A DNA stretch of 64,000 bases from Azospirillum lipoferum (GTDB lineage Bacteria > Pseudomonadota > Alphaproteobacteria > Azospirillales > Azospirillaceae), in the NCBI RefSeq assembly GCF_024170005.1, contig NZ_JALJXJ010000001.1:62001-126000 (forward strand). The letters are read 5' to 3'. Within the stretch, counting starts at the first letter, position 1. Each line of letters starts with the position of its first letter. The notes below the pieces were generated by a model. It searched no databases. It saw nothing but the letters and a program-made list of their open reading frames with translations, and had not been told where the DNA came from. Made by a program: the position numbers and the translations under genes. Below, piece after piece: positions 25,219 through 34,335 of this stretch.

Positions 25219-26283
25219 ATGGCAACCGTTGAAATCCGCAATGTCCGCAAATCCTACGGTCCGGTCGAAGCGATCAAGGGCATCGACATCGCGATCCAGG
25301 ACGGCGAATTCCTCGTCCTGCTCGGCCCGTCAGGCTGCGGCAAGTCCACCCTGCTGCGCATGGTCGCCGGGCTGGAGGGCATCACCGGCGGCCAGATCGC
25401 CATTGGTGGGCGCGTGGTCAACGATCTGGACCCCAAGGACCGCGACATCGCGATGGTGTTCCAGAACTACGCACTCTACCCGCACATGACGGTCTTCGAC
25501 AACATGGCCTATGGCCTGAAGATCCGCGGGATTCCGAAGGCGGAGATCCGCGCCCGCGTCGACAAGGCGGCAAACATCCTCGAACTCGGCCGTTTCCTCG
25601 ACCGCCGGCCGAGCCAGCTGTCGGGCGGCCAGCGCCAGCGGGTTGCCATGGGCCGCGCCATCGTGCGCGAACCGGCCGCCTTCCTGTTCGACGAGCCGCT
25701 GTCGAACCTGGACGCCAAGCTGCGCACCCAGATGCGGGTGGAGATCAAACGGCTTCAGGATCGGCTGGGCATCACCAGCCTCTACGTCACCCACGATCAG
25801 GTGGAGGCGATGACGCTGGCCGACCGGATCCTGGTGATGAACCATGGCGTGGCCGAGCAGATCGGCACGCCGCTGGAGGTCTATCAGCGCCCGGCCAGCC
25901 TGTTCGTCGCCGGCTTCATCGGCTCGCCGCCGATGAATGTGCTGGACGGCCGCATCGACGACCACGGCGAGGTGGTGCTGGTGCCCGGCGGCCAGCGTCT
26001 GCCCCTGCCGCAGCCGCGTCCGACCGACGCCGGCCGGCCGATCAAGCTGGGCATCCGGCCGGAACATCTGGCCGTCGCCGCGGAAGGCTTCTCCATTGAG
26101 GTCGAGCTGGTGGAGGCGCTGGGGGCCGACACCGTGGTCTATGGCCGCCTGCCGGACAGCGAAACCCTGCTGGTCCGCATGGCCGGCATCCCTACCGTGC
26201 GCGAGCGTGACCGGCTGACCGTTACCCCGCAGGACGGCGCCCTGCACCTGTTCGACGCGGTGACGGGCCGCCGGGTGGAGTGA
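25219..26283 (+). CDS. ugpC: UgpC-like ABC transporter ATP-binding protein
   Basis: 354 residues from the ATG at 25219 (GGGACAGAAG upstream). Walker [10 protein letters not shown] is at residues 36-44, followed by Q-loop [13 protein letters not shown], signature [14 protein letters not shown] and Walker [16 protein letters not shown]. The C-terminal third is a TOBE/MalK-type regulatory domain (KLGIRPEHL), as in UgpC and MalK. It energises the UgpA/UgpE channel. It is the last gene; no ugpQ phosphodiesterase follows. Confidence 0.95.
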   Translation: MATVEIRNVRKSYGPVEAIKGIDIAIQDGEFLVLLGPSGCGKSTLLRMVAGLEGITGGQIAIGGRVVNDLDPKDRDIAMVFQNYALYPHMTVFDNMAYGLKIRGIPKAEIRARVDKAANILELGRFLDRRPSQLSGGQRQRVAMGRAIVREPAAFLFDEPLSNLDAKLRTQMRVEIKRLQDRLGITSLYVTHDQVEAMTLADRILVMNHGVAEQIGTPLEVYQRPASLFVAGFIGSPPMNVLDGRIDDHGEVVLVPGGQRLPLPQPRPTDAGRPIKLGIRPEHLAVAAEGFSIEVELVEALGADTVVYGRLPDSETLLVRMAGIPTVRERDRLTVTPQDGALHLFDAVTGRRVE

Positions 26284-26292
26284 TGCGCCCGA

Positions 26293-26493
26293 TCAGAAAT
26301 CCGAACAGCGTCCCTTGAACTCCCAGTCACCGTAGCGGGTCGGCTCCGGCCCCTTCGGGCCGCCGATCTCGCCGGGCTTCTGTTCAGGGGCTTTCGTTTC
26401 CGTGGCGTCCGGAGCGGCCTCGATGGCCGAGGTCTTGGTCACCGCCTCGACGGCGTCCTGCTGCGGCTTGGTCGGTTCGGTCATCATATCCAT
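26293..26493 (-). CDS. SDHAF4/DUF1674 family protein (succinate dehydrogenase assembly factor 4 homologue)
   Basis: 66 residues from the ATG at 26493 (in-frame ATGs at 26487 and 26484 are alternatives). The conserved C-terminus GEIGGPKGPEPTRYGDWEFK, ending in GRCSDF, is diagnostic for the DUF1674/Sdh8 family. In mitochondria this protein binds flavinylated SdhA and assists succinate dehydrogenase assembly. The N-terminal half is low-complexity and charged. No sdh genes are nearby. It is convergent with ugpC, 9 bp apart. Confidence 0.9.
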   Translation of the reverse strand: MDMMTEPTKPQQDAVEAVTKTSAIEAAPDATETKAPEQKPGEIGGPKGPEPTRYGDWEFKGRCSDF

Positions 26494-26586
26494 CGCGATA
26501 ATGCGGGCATCTTGAAGGCGGGCGCTGATCGGGCCCATATCTGGGATTGGAGCGGGTTACTCCGCTTCGGCCCATCCTGAACCGAT

Positions 26587-27597
26587 ATGGCGATCATGAC
26601 CAGCTATCTGAAGACCACCATCCTCCTTGCCGGCCTGACGGCGATCTTCATGGCGGTCGGCTTCCTGCTGGGCGGCAAGACCGGCCTGATCATCGCCTTC
26701 GTCATGGCGTTGGGGATGAACCTGTTCAGCTATTGGAATTCGGGCGACATGGTGCTGTCGATGTACGGCGCCCGCGAGGTCGACGCCTACTCGGCGCCCG
26801 AATTCCACGGCATCGTCGCCCGGCTGGCGGAGCGTGCCGGCCTGCCGATGCCGCGCGTCTACATCATCGAGAACGACCAGCCCAACGCCTTCGCCACCGG
26901 CCGCGATCCGGAACATGCGGCGGTTGCCGCCACCACCGGCCTGCTGCAACGCCTGACGCCGGAGGAGATCGCCGGCGTGATGGCGCATGAGCTGGCCCAT
27001 GTGAAGAACCGCGACACCCTGATCATGACGATCACCGCGACCATCGCTGGTGCGGTGTCGATGCTCGCCAATTTCGGCCTGTTCTTCGGCGGCTCCAGCA
27101 ATGACGAGCGCGGCGGCAACCCGCTGGGCATGGTTGGCGGCATCCTGGCCGCCATCCTGGCCCCCATCGCCGCGACGCTGGTGCAGATGGCGATCAGCCG
27201 CACCCGCGAGTTCGAGGCCGATCGCATCGGTGCCGAGATCTGCGGCCGCCCCAATTGGCTGGCCGATGCGCTGACCAACATCCACAACAGCGCCAACCAC
27301 ATCCCCAACTATCAGGCGGAGGCGCATCCGGCGACCGCCCACCTGTTCATCGCCAATCCCCTCAGCGGTGCCAGCATGGCCAGCCTGTTCTCCACTCACC
27401 CCGACATGGGCGAGCGAGTGGCGCGGCTGCGTGCGATGGCGGCCCGGAGCGGCAGCTTCAGCGGCGGGTTCGGTGGTGGTGGCAGATTTGGCGGTAGCCA
27501 GACCCCACCGCGTGATGGCCGTTCTCCCTGGGGCGCGCCGCCGCAGGGCTCCCAGGGCGGCTTCATGCCGCAGAACCGCCGCGGCCCCTGGGGCTGA
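26587..27597 (+). CDS. htpX: HtpX-type membrane zinc metalloprotease
   Basis: 336 residues. Two N-terminal membrane helices (about 9-28 and 32-50) are followed by the zinc motif H134-E-L-A-H138 in [13 protein letters not shown], further membrane segments, and the third ligand Glu in [13 protein letters not shown]. HtpX degrades misfolded inner-membrane proteins together with FtsH. This copy is longer than the E. coli enzyme because of a Gly/Phe/Pro/Arg-rich tail of about 45 residues ([12 protein letters not shown] onward) that looks disordered. No neighbour shares its strand closely apart from the DHH gene 111 bp downstream. Confidence 0.94.
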   Translation: MAIMTSYLKTTILLAGLTAIFMAVGFLLGGKTGLIIAFVMALGMNLFSYWNSGDMVLSMYGAREVDAYSAPEFHGIVARLAERAGLPMPRVYIIENDQPNAFATGRDPEHAAVAATTGLLQRLTPEEIAGVMAHELAHVKNRDTLIMTITATIAGAVSMLANFGLFFGGSSNDERGGNPLGMVGGILAAILAPIAATLVQMAISRTREFEADRIGAEICGRPNWLADALTNIHNSANHIPNYQAEAHPATAHLFIANPLSGASMASLFSTHPDMGERVARLRAMAARSGSFSGGFGGGGRFGGSQTPPRDGRSPWGAPPQGSQGGFMPQNRRGPWG

Positions 27598-27708
27598 TCG
27601 GGGGCTGAACCCCGCAGGTCTCCTCTGGTAAAGCATTGCGTGTTGAAGGGGTAGGCGACTACCCTTTCGGCTCGCGCTCAACCATGACGGTCGCCAGGGG
27701 AAGTTTGC

Positions 27709-28641
27709 ATGTCCGACGCCGCGAAATACCGCCTCGTTACCCGGTCCGATTTCGACGGGCTCGTCTGCGCCGTCCTGCTGAAGGAGTTGGGCATCCTCGA
27801 CGAGATCAAGTTCGTTCACCCCAAGGATATGCAGGACGGCAAGATCGAGATCACCGGCCGCGACATCACCACCAACCTGCCTTATGTCGAAGGCGCCCAT
27901 CTGGTGTTCGACCATCACCTGTCGGAGACCATGCGCGTCGGCGAGAAGCCCAATTACATCATCGACCCCAAGGCCCCCTCCGCCGCCCGTGTTGTCTATG
28001 ACTATTATGGCGGAAAGGAGCGCTTCCCCGCCATCTCCGACGAGATGATGGCCGCGGTGGATCAGGCCGACTCGGCGCAGTACCAGCGCGAGGACATCCT
28101 GAACCCGACCGGTTGGACCCTGCTGAACTTCATCATGGACGCGCGCACCGGGCTCGGCCGCTTCCACGAGTTCCGGGTGTCGAACTACCAGCTGATGATG
28201 GACCTGATCGACTATTGCCGCAGCCATTCCATCGCGCAGATCCTGGAACTGCCGGACGTGAAGGAGCGGGTGGACCTCTATACCCAGCATGCCGAGCTGT
28301 TCGTCGACCAGTTGAAGCGCTGCGCCACAGTGCGCGGCAACGTCGTCGTGCTTGACCTCCGCAGGGAGGAGACGATCTATGCCGGCAACCGCTTCATGAT
28401 CTACGCGCTGTTTCCCGACACCAACGTGTCGATCCATGTGCTGTGGGGCCTGAAGCAGCAGAACACCGTGCTGGCCTGCGGCAAGTCGATCCTGAACCGC
28501 AACTCCAAGACCGACATCGGCCCGCTGATGTTGCAATATGGCGGCGGCGGCCATCAAGCGGCCGGTACCTGCCAGGTCGACAACGACCGGGCCGAAGAGG
28601 TATTGGAGGCCATCGTCGCCCGCATGCGTGCCGACGGCTGA
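27709..28641 (+). CDS. DHH-family phosphoesterase (exopolyphosphatase-like)
   Basis: 310 residues from the ATG at 27709 with AGGGGAAG upstream. DHH motifs: TRSDFDGLVCAVLL at residue 11, DHH in LVFDHHLSET, and VDQADSAQ. The C-terminal DHHA1 nucleic-acid/substrate motif is QYGGGGHQAAGTCQV. These residues form a two-metal site for phosphodiester or phosphoanhydride hydrolysis. The family includes NrnA-type oligoribonucleases, c-di-AMP and polyphosphate hydrolases, so the exact substrate is open. It may be co-transcribed with the gene at 28667. Confidence 0.86.
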   Translation: MSDAAKYRLVTRSDFDGLVCAVLLKELGILDEIKFVHPKDMQDGKIEITGRDITTNLPYVEGAHLVFDHHLSETMRVGEKPNYIIDPKAPSAARVVYDYYGGKERFPAISDEMMAAVDQADSAQYQREDILNPTGWTLLNFIMDARTGLGRFHEFRVSNYQLMMDLIDYCRSHSIAQILELPDVKERVDLYTQHAELFVDQLKRCATVRGNVVVLDLRREETIYAGNRFMIYALFPDTNVSIHVLWGLKQQNTVLACGKSILNRNSKTDIGPLMLQYGGGGHQAAGTCQVDNDRAEEVLEAIVARMRADG

Positions 28642-28666
28642 CCGTCACCGACCGGGTCCTGAGCGA

Positions 28667-29386
28667 TTGAGCGCCTTTCTTCCCTTCCCCGACGGTGCCC
28701 TGTTCGATGCCGGCTGGCTGTCCGCCCTGTCGGACGAGGTGCCGAGGGCGGAGGTGCTCGACCGTGCCCGTCCGGTCCTGGCGGACGCCATTGCCCGCAC
28801 CGATGCGGCAGGGACGGCGGCGCTGGCCTGCATCGACGCACTGGTGGCGGGGGCAGCGCTCGATGCCATTCCGGCCCTGCTGGCGGCGGAGACGGTGGAA
28901 CTGCCCGATGCCGCGGCGGCGAGCGAGCGCTCGATCCATGACCTGATGAGCCGTGTCGCCTACAAGCGGCGCGAGCTGATGCCGCTGTTCCCGGATCTGA
29001 TCGAACGGGTGGCCGCCGTCCATGCCGCCGCGATCCGGGCCTGCGGCAATGCGCGCTGGCAGCTGATGGCGGCGCGGGCGCGGATGCAGCCCGGCCGGCC
29101 GTCCAGCCCAATCCAGGGGGCCGGCACCCGCTATGTGAAGAGCGACCGTTTCGATGCCCGTGCCGCCGAGAGCCTGCCGTCGATCGATCGCACCCGCGCC
29201 GACCGCATCCTGAAGCGGCTGGGCGAAGCACCGGTGCCCGATGAACTGGAGCTTTGCCCGCTGGACGACGGTGGCGATCTCTGGACCATCAAGGCCGGTG
29301 GGATCAGCCGCTTCATCCTGCGGGTCGAGCGCGATCGGCGGGGACCGTTCTACATGGTGGAGGATGTCGGGCCGCAAGCGGCTTGA
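28667..29386 (+). CDS. Unrecognised protein downstream of the DHH phosphoesterase
   Basis: 239 residues if it starts at the TTG at 28667; an in-frame GTG at 28628 would overlap the DHH stop by 14 bp, and neither has a good ribosome site. I do not recognise a family. The N-terminal two thirds is Ala-rich and helical (VLDRARPVLADAIARTDAAGTAALACIDALV), and the C-terminus has alternating strands (DLWTIKAGGISRFILRVERD, RGPFYMVEDVG). No membrane segment or signal peptide. Codon pattern is consistent with a real gene, and it ends 4 bp from the convergent transporter. Same-strand proximity suggests cotranscription with the DHH gene. Confidence 0.7.
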   Translation: MSAFLPFPDGALFDAGWLSALSDEVPRAEVLDRARPVLADAIARTDAAGTAALACIDALVAGAALDAIPALLAAETVELPDAAAASERSIHDLMSRVAYKRRELMPLFPDLIERVAAVHAAAIRACGNARWQLMAARARMQPGRPSSPIQGAGTRYVKSDRFDARAAESLPSIDRTRADRILKRLGEAPVPDELELCPLDDGGDLWTIKAGGISRFILRVERDRRGPFYMVEDVGPQAA

Positions 29387-29390
29387 GCGT

Positions 29391-30338
29391 TTACGGCGCC
29401 TGCCGCGAGCGCACCTGTTCCCGATAGAAGATGTAGACGCCGCTGCCGACGATGACGGTGGTGCCGAGGATGGTCGACAGGCGCAGTTCCTCGCCAAACA
29501 GCATCAGCGAATAGACCGCCGCCCACACCAGCGTGGTGTAGCCGAAGGGTGCCACGGTGGCGGCCGGGGCGGCGCTGTAGGCGCGGATCAGGCAGAAATG
29601 GCTGATGCCGCCCAGCGTCCCCAACAGGATCATCAGTGCCGCACCCGTCACGTCGGGCGTCACCCAGTTGAAGGGCAGGGCCAGCGTGCAGGCCACCGTC
29701 CCGGCCATGCCGGTGTAGAAGATGGTGGTCGTCGGCGAGTCCGCGCCCCGCAGCTTGCGCGTTGCGATCTGGTACAGCGCATTGCAGAAGGCCGCCGCCA
29801 GCGGCAGGGCCAGCGCCCATTGGAAGGTGCCGCCCACCGGCCCGATGATGATCAGCGCACCGGCCATGCCGGCCAGTACGCCGGCCCAGCGCCGCCAGCC
29901 GACCTTCTCGCCGAGCAAGGGCACCGACAGGGCCGTGATCAGGACCGGCACCGCGGCGGCGATCGCCTGCACCTCGGCAAAGGGGATGCTGCGCAGGGCG
30001 AGCACCGCGAACAGCGTGGTAGCCAGCAGCAGGCAGGAGCGGACGAGTTGCAGGGGCAGCCGGTGCGACACCATCAGATGCGGGCTGCGCCACGCGACGA
30101 CCAGGCCCACAAGGGCCATGTGCACGGCGAACCGGGCCCAGGCGACCTCCACCACCGGATAGCTTTTGGTCAGGACCCGGATGGTGGCGTCCTGGGTGAC
30201 GAACAGCAGGGTCGTCAGCATCATCCAGAAAATGCCGGCCCGGGCCGATCGCCGGTCCGCCAGGGACCGCTCCGCCTTGGCCGCCTCCTCGGCTGCGGCC
30301 GGACAGCCCACAGCCGTCGTCGTCTCCCCCGTACCCAT
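29391..30338 (-). CDS. EamA/DMT family transporter
   Basis: 315 residues, ten predicted membrane segments in two EamA repeats: GIFWMMLTTLLFVTQDATIRVL, ALRSIPFAEVQAIAAAVPVL, GMAGALIIIGPVGG, and in the second half FGYTTLVWAAVYSLMLFGEEL. The family exports small metabolites or amino acids; the substrate is not predictable. A hydrophilic 35-residue N-terminal extension precedes the first helix; a later Met is possible. It lies 107 bp after cobD on the same strand. Confidence 0.88.
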   Translation of the reverse strand: MGTGETTTAVGCPAAAEEAAKAERSLADRRSARAGIFWMMLTTLLFVTQDATIRVLTKSYPVVEVAWARFAVHMALVGLVVAWRSPHLMVSHRLPLQLVRSCLLLATTLFAVLALRSIPFAEVQAIAAAVPVLITALSVPLLGEKVGWRRWAGVLAGMAGALIIIGPVGGTFQWALALPLAAAFCNALYQIATRKLRGADSPTTTIFYTGMAGTVACTLALPFNWVTPDVTGAALMILLGTLGGISHFCLIRAYSAAPAATVAPFGYTTLVWAAVYSLMLFGEELRLSTILGTTVIVGSGVYIFYREQVRSRQAP

Positions 30339-30444
30339 CGCCCCCGCTTCCCCAGCCTCGTCATATTAGTATACGGGCGGAGCGCAGGCGGTGCCTTGCC
30401 AAGGGCGGGACATTGCCGTGCCCAAGGCGCAGGGCTTTGGAACG

Positions 30445-31428
30445 TCAGATCCCCGCCACGCCCCACAGCAGCAGCGCCACCAGCCCGACCAGCAGCAGGG
30501 TGGCGACGGCGGAGAGAGCGAGCGCCCGCCCGATGTCGGCGGGGGTGGCGCGGGCGCGGCCGTCGCCGATCCAGCTCTCGGTGATGACCACGCCGCCATC
30601 GCGGTGCGGCCCACCCAGCGCCAGACCTAGCGCGCCGGCCATGGCGGCGATCGGCCAGCCCATGTTCAGCGACGGGTGCTTGCGCGCGTCGCGGCCAAGC
30701 GCGCGCAGGGAGGCGCCGGCTTTGGCGGTGCCGATGAAGGGGGCAGCCAGTGCCAGCAGCAGTCCGGCCAGACGGGCGGGCAGGGCGTTCAGCGCGTCGT
30801 CCAGCGTCGCCGCGGTCGATCCGAACCGGCCATGGCGGACGCCAGGGCTGCCCAGTGCAGCATCGGCACCGTCCATCGCGGTCCAGACGAACAGGCCCGG
30901 CACGCCGAGCAGGGCATAGCCGAACACCGGTGCCACCAGTTTGCGGTCGAAGGCGCGAGCCGCGGCCTCCACCGCCGCGCGGGCGATGCCGTGCTCGTCC
31001 AGCCCATAGACATGGCGGCGGGTCAGCGACTGGATCGCCTCCTGTCCGGCGACGACTCCGCCGCTTTCCAGGGCGCGGCGCACAGCCCGCACCCGGGTCC
31101 AAGCCGCCCGGCCGCGTAGGCCGCAGAGCAGGGCCAGCAACTCCACCATCCAGCCGCGGCCGATCGAGCCGATCCACTCCACCAGCAGCCCGGCAGCGAC
31201 GGCGATCAGCAGCAGCGCCAGCACCACCAGCGCCCCGCGGATCACCTGGGCAGACTTGCCCCGCTCTGCCCGGTTCAGCCGCGCGTCGGCGGCATTGCAG
31301 AAGCGCCGTGCCAGCCCCGCCGGGTCGGGCAGGATGCGGTCCAGCCAGTCGCCGAACAGCGCGTCGATCCCCAGCGCCAGCAGCAGGAGCAGCAGCGGGC
31401 CGGGACCGCCGAAGGCCGAACCGAACAT
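30445..31428 (-). CDS. cobD: Adenosylcobinamide-phosphate synthase CobD/CbiB
   Basis: 327 residues, integral membrane protein. Family features: N-terminal ALGIDALFGDWLDRILPDPA, the conserved LESGGVVAGQEAIQSLTRRHVYGLDEHGIARAAVEA, YALLGVPGLFVWTAMDGAD, and the C-terminal NMGWPIAAMAGALGL with GDGRARATPADIGRAL. It attaches aminopropanol (phosphate) to adenosylcobyric acid in cobalamin synthesis. Other cob genes are not in the window. It follows the ankyrin gene by 42 bp on the same strand. Confidence 0.95.
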   Translation of the reverse strand: MFGSAFGGPGPLLLLLLALGIDALFGDWLDRILPDPAGLARRFCNAADARLNRAERGKSAQVIRGALVVLALLLIAVAAGLLVEWIGSIGRGWMVELLALLCGLRGRAAWTRVRAVRRALESGGVVAGQEAIQSLTRRHVYGLDEHGIARAAVEAAARAFDRKLVAPVFGYALLGVPGLFVWTAMDGADAALGSPGVRHGRFGSTAATLDDALNALPARLAGLLLALAAPFIGTAKAGASLRALGRDARKHPSLNMGWPIAAMAGALGLALGGPHRDGGVVITESWIGDGRARATPADIGRALALSAVATLLLVGLVALLLWGVAGI

Positions 31429-31470
31429 GGAGTCTCCGCGGGGTAAAGGCCGGTCGTCAGCAGACGTGAA

Positions 31471-32034
31471 TCAGCGGGCGCCGGCTTGGCGCAGCAAGGT
31501 TCCTACGCGGGAGTTGCGGCTTTCCTGCGACCAGTTCAGCGCCGTGCGGCCGGTGAAGTCGGAGCGGTCGACCTTGGCCCCGGCCTTCAGCAGCCGCTCC
31601 ACCACGTCGGCACGGCCGGCGCGGGAGGCGACCATCAGCGGGGTCATGCCCTCGCGGTTCTCCAGATCGACCTTGGCGCCCTTCTTCAGCAGCAGGTCGA
31701 TCAGTTCCGGGTTGCCGTTCTCCGCCGCGACCAGCAGCGGGGTATTGCCCGCCTTGTCGGCGCGGTTCACGTTGGCGCCGCTGTCGAGCAGCAGGGCGGC
31801 GATGGCCGGGCTGGAACGGTCGACGGCGGCCAGCAGCGCGGTCTTGCCATGGATGTCGGCCTGGTTGGGGTTCTCGCCCCGCAGCAGGGCGCCCTTCGTC
31901 TTGGCGACGTCCCCGTCATTGACCGCCTGCATCAGGCCGGTGTCCTGGAACAGGCTGATCTGGGCGAGTGCCGGAACGACGGAGCCGGCCGACAGACCGG
32001 CGGCGAACAGGGTGGCGAGCAGGAGCCGCTTCAT
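31471..32034 (-). CDS. Exported ankyrin-repeat protein
   Basis: 187 residues from the ATG at 32034. A Sec signal peptide (MKRLLLATLFAAGLSAGSVV then PALA-Q) precedes four to five ankyrin repeats, for example GKTALLAAVDRSSPAIAALLLDSGANVN, GNTPLLVAAENGNPELIDLLLKKGA and GMTPLMVASRAGRADVVERLLKAGA. It is probably a periplasmic protein-binding scaffold. The target is unknown. It is upstream of cobD but a functional link is not evident. Confidence 0.92.
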   Translation of the reverse strand: MKRLLLATLFAAGLSAGSVVPALAQISLFQDTGLMQAVNDGDVAKTKGALLRGENPNQADIHGKTALLAAVDRSSPAIAALLLDSGANVNRADKAGNTPLLVAAENGNPELIDLLLKKGAKVDLENREGMTPLMVASRAGRADVVERLLKAGAKVDRSDFTGRTALNWSQESRNSRVGTLLRQAGAR

Positions 32035-32198
32035 GGCGGGTGTCCTTCCTTGACAGCATGGGTGCCGGATACTAGCCAGAAGACCGATGCTTTTGCCAGA
32101 TCGGCCTTCACCGCCGGACTGGGCGCGTGCAGTTCCGCATCGACAGGTTGAAGCCCATGCTCCGCAATCCGCTCGCCCGCCGCATCGCAGCCCTGAGC

Positions 32199-32223
32199 GG
32201 AACCTTGCCCCCGCTTTCCGGTT
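32199..32223 (+). promoter_or_regulatory. EcfG-type general stress promoter match
   Basis: GGAAC (32199-32203), 17 bases, then GTT (32221-32223) fits the alphaproteobacterial EcfG consensus GGAAC-N16/17-(C)GTT. It lies 45 bp before the start of the stress-type membrane protein at 32269. Confidence 0.6.
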
Positions 32224-32268
32224 GGATCCGGATTGTTCGGACTTCCTGCCAAGCGAAGGGGTGGAGGC

Positions 32269-32901
32269 ATGATCGAGAGCCGCGACCAGAACCCGACCAC
32301 GATCGATTCCAGTGCCTGGACGGGAGATTCCGGGGCCGCCGGAACCGACGCTACGGTGCGCGAGGCCGTGGCGGTCTTCGACAGCCGCGATGCCCTGCAA
32401 GCCGCCATCGACGACCTGACGCTCGCCGGCTTCCAGCGCCACGAGCTGAGCCTGCTGGCCAATGACGAGACGATCCGCGAACGGCTGGGCGAGGTGCCGC
32501 GCGACGTCGGCAGCCTCGCCCACGATCCCGACGCGCCGCGGCAGGCCTACATCTCGCCGGAGGATGTCGGCAGCGGCAAGGGGGCTGCGGTCGGCTTCCC
32601 CGCCTATGTCGGCGCCATCATCGCCACCGGTGCGGTGCTGGCCACCGGCGGGACGGCGCTGGCCGCCGCTGCTGCCGCGGCAGCGGCCGGGGTGGGAAGC
32701 GGAGCGGCCGGCTCCTTCCTGTCGCAATGGATCACCGACAAGCGCAACGAGCCGATGCTGCAACATCTCGACAAGGGCGGCATCCTGCTGTGGGTCACCA
32801 TCGGTGACGCCGCGCGCGAACGCATCGCGCTGGAGGTCCTGAACCGCCACGCCACCCAGCCGGCCGAGGTGCACGAGGTCAGGCAGACCGGGTCGATGTG
32901 A
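32269..32901 (+). CDS. General-stress-type membrane protein with glycine-zipper helix
   Basis: 210 residues from the ATG at 32269 (GTGGAGG upstream). Residues about 32-60 (AVAVFDSRDALQAAIDDLTLAGFQRHELSLL) resemble the YflT/general stress protein 17M domain. The middle has a long Ala/Gly helix (VGFPAYVGAIIATGAVLATGG then ALAAAAAAAAAGVGSGAAG) and the C-terminus a second alpha/beta unit (ILLWVTIGDAARERIALEVLNRH). A likely inner-membrane or membrane-associated protein of unknown activity. An EcfG-type promoter match upstream agrees with stress control. Confidence 0.8.
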   Translation: MIESRDQNPTTIDSSAWTGDSGAAGTDATVREAVAVFDSRDALQAAIDDLTLAGFQRHELSLLANDETIRERLGEVPRDVGSLAHDPDAPRQAYISPEDVGSGKGAAVGFPAYVGAIIATGAVLATGGTALAAAAAAAAAGVGSGAAGSFLSQWITDKRNEPMLQHLDKGGILLWVTIGDAARERIALEVLNRHATQPAEVHEVRQTGSM

Positions 32902-32931
32902 CGATCGGCCGTTGCTTCACCCCTGACCGGG

Positions 32932-34335
32932 CTACCCCCGTCTCCCCCGGCGGATCAGGGCGTCGGGGGTGAAGTCCTCCTGTTTCAGCGGGGCGTCATA
33001 GCGCGGCGGAGGCAGGCCGTTCTCCAGGCCGCGGGCGGTGTAGCGGTCGGCCGTCAGGTCGAAGGCGAACTCCATCGTCGGCACCAGGGCCGGGACCTGC
33101 CAATCCGGCAGCGGATGCGCCTCGGCGTAGCGTAGAAGCTCGCCCTTGCCGTTGTAATGCTCCGACGCCAGGATCTGCCAGCTGTCCTCGTCCAGGTAAT
33201 AGGTGCGGTCGGGCAGCGAATGCTTGAAGTTCGGCTTCAGCCGGGCGTCGACCACCCAGACCCGGTGCATCTCATAGCGCAGGAACTGCGGATTGGGATG
33301 GCGCGGCCACAGGATGTCCCGCATCGACAGGCTGGGGTTGGTCAGCCGGTGGGCGTTGTACGGCATGTACATCTCGCGCCGGGTCACCAGCGTGTAATCG
33401 AAGCGGTCGAGCGCGCCGCTGAACATGTCCAGCATGTCGGCGGTGCAGACGCCGCCCGTCACCGGATCCGGCGTGTCATAGGCGAAGTCGGGCGCCGGCG
33501 TCACCCGCCCGCGCTCCCCCTCCCGCGCCCAGGCGCGGGTGCGGGCGGCGATCGGATCCAGCGTCCCCTGAATGATCAGGCTGCTGCCCGCCTGCTCCTT
33601 CGGTTCCAGGATGGTGCGGCGATAGAGCAGCGGCGGAGCGGACGCATCCCCGGCGGCATAGGGGGAGGCGAAATCCTCGCGCAGCTTGGTCAGTGACCGG
33701 GTACCGTCGCCGGACTGGACCACCGTCAGGCTGGTGCGCGACACGCTGCCGCCCCGCCAGCGCAGCTTGTGGTTCCACATCGCCTGCACGCCGTTGGCCG
33801 GAATGGGGAAGGGCACGCCCACTGCGGCATCGCGCAACGCCAGTCCGTTCTCGCCCAGCTTGGCGCGGTCGGCATTGGCGAGCGAGGCGTCGTAGATGCG
33901 CTGGGGGGCGGCGGCGCTGCGGCGGCAGGGGAACAGCGCCAGTTCGAAGCTGTCCGGGTATTTCGCCAGCAGCGCTTGCTGCCCGGCGGTCAACCGGACC
34001 TTGTAGCGCTCGACATCGGCGGCGCCGACGGTGAACCAGCGGACATCCTCAATGTAGGGATCGGGCGAGGGACGGTTGGGAACATAGCCACGCGGCGCCT
34101 CGGTCAGGCCGCCGGTCCAGGGCGGGATCGCCCGCGTGCGGTTGCCGGCCCGCACCGCCCCGAAGGGCGTCAGCTCCTCGCCCAGCCGCGGCACGCCGAC
34201 ATCGGGCGGGGCGCCCTGGGCCAGCGCACCCCTCGGGGTGGCAGCGGCGGCAGCAGTGGCGCCGATCCTGGCGGCGCCCAGCAGCAGGCCGAGGGTCTGC
34301 CGCCGGTCAGGGTGGAAGTCCGTCGGGTCGCTCAT
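32932..34335 (-). CDS. DUF1329 exported protein, probable Tat substrate
   Basis: 467 residues from the ATG at 34335; the start overlaps the kinase stop at 34332 by four bases. The N-terminus [21 protein letters not shown], with a processing site near GALA-QGA, has a twin-arginine pattern. The rest matches DUF1329: [11 protein letters not shown], the [13 protein letters not shown] region, [23 protein letters not shown] and PHFVR-like [34 protein letters not shown]1329 proteins are related in fold to lipoprotein carriers and are often found beside RND-type exporters; none is here. Being coupled to two kinases is unusual and suggests that it is part of their pathway. Confidence 0.88.
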   Translation of the reverse strand: MSDPTDFHPDRRQTLGLLLGAARIGATAAAAATPRGALAQGAPPDVGVPRLGEELTPFGAVRAGNRTRAIPPWTGGLTEAPRGYVPNRPSPDPYIEDVRWFTVGAADVERYKVRLTAGQQALLAKYPDSFELALFPCRRSAAAPQRIYDASLANADRAKLGENGLALRDAAVGVPFPIPANGVQAMWNHKLRWRGGSVSRTSLTVVQSGDGTRSLTKLREDFASPYAAGDASAPPLLYRRTILEPKEQAGSSLIIQGTLDPIAARTRAWAREGERGRVTPAPDFAYDTPDPVTGGVCTADMLDMFSGALDRFDYTLVTRREMYMPYNAHRLTNPSLSMRDILWPRHPNPQFLRYEMHRVWVVDARLKPNFKHSLPDRTYYLDEDSWQILASEHYNGKGELLRYAEAHPLPDWQVPALVPTMEFAFDLTADRYTARGLENGLPPPRYDAPLKQEDFTPDALIRRGRRG

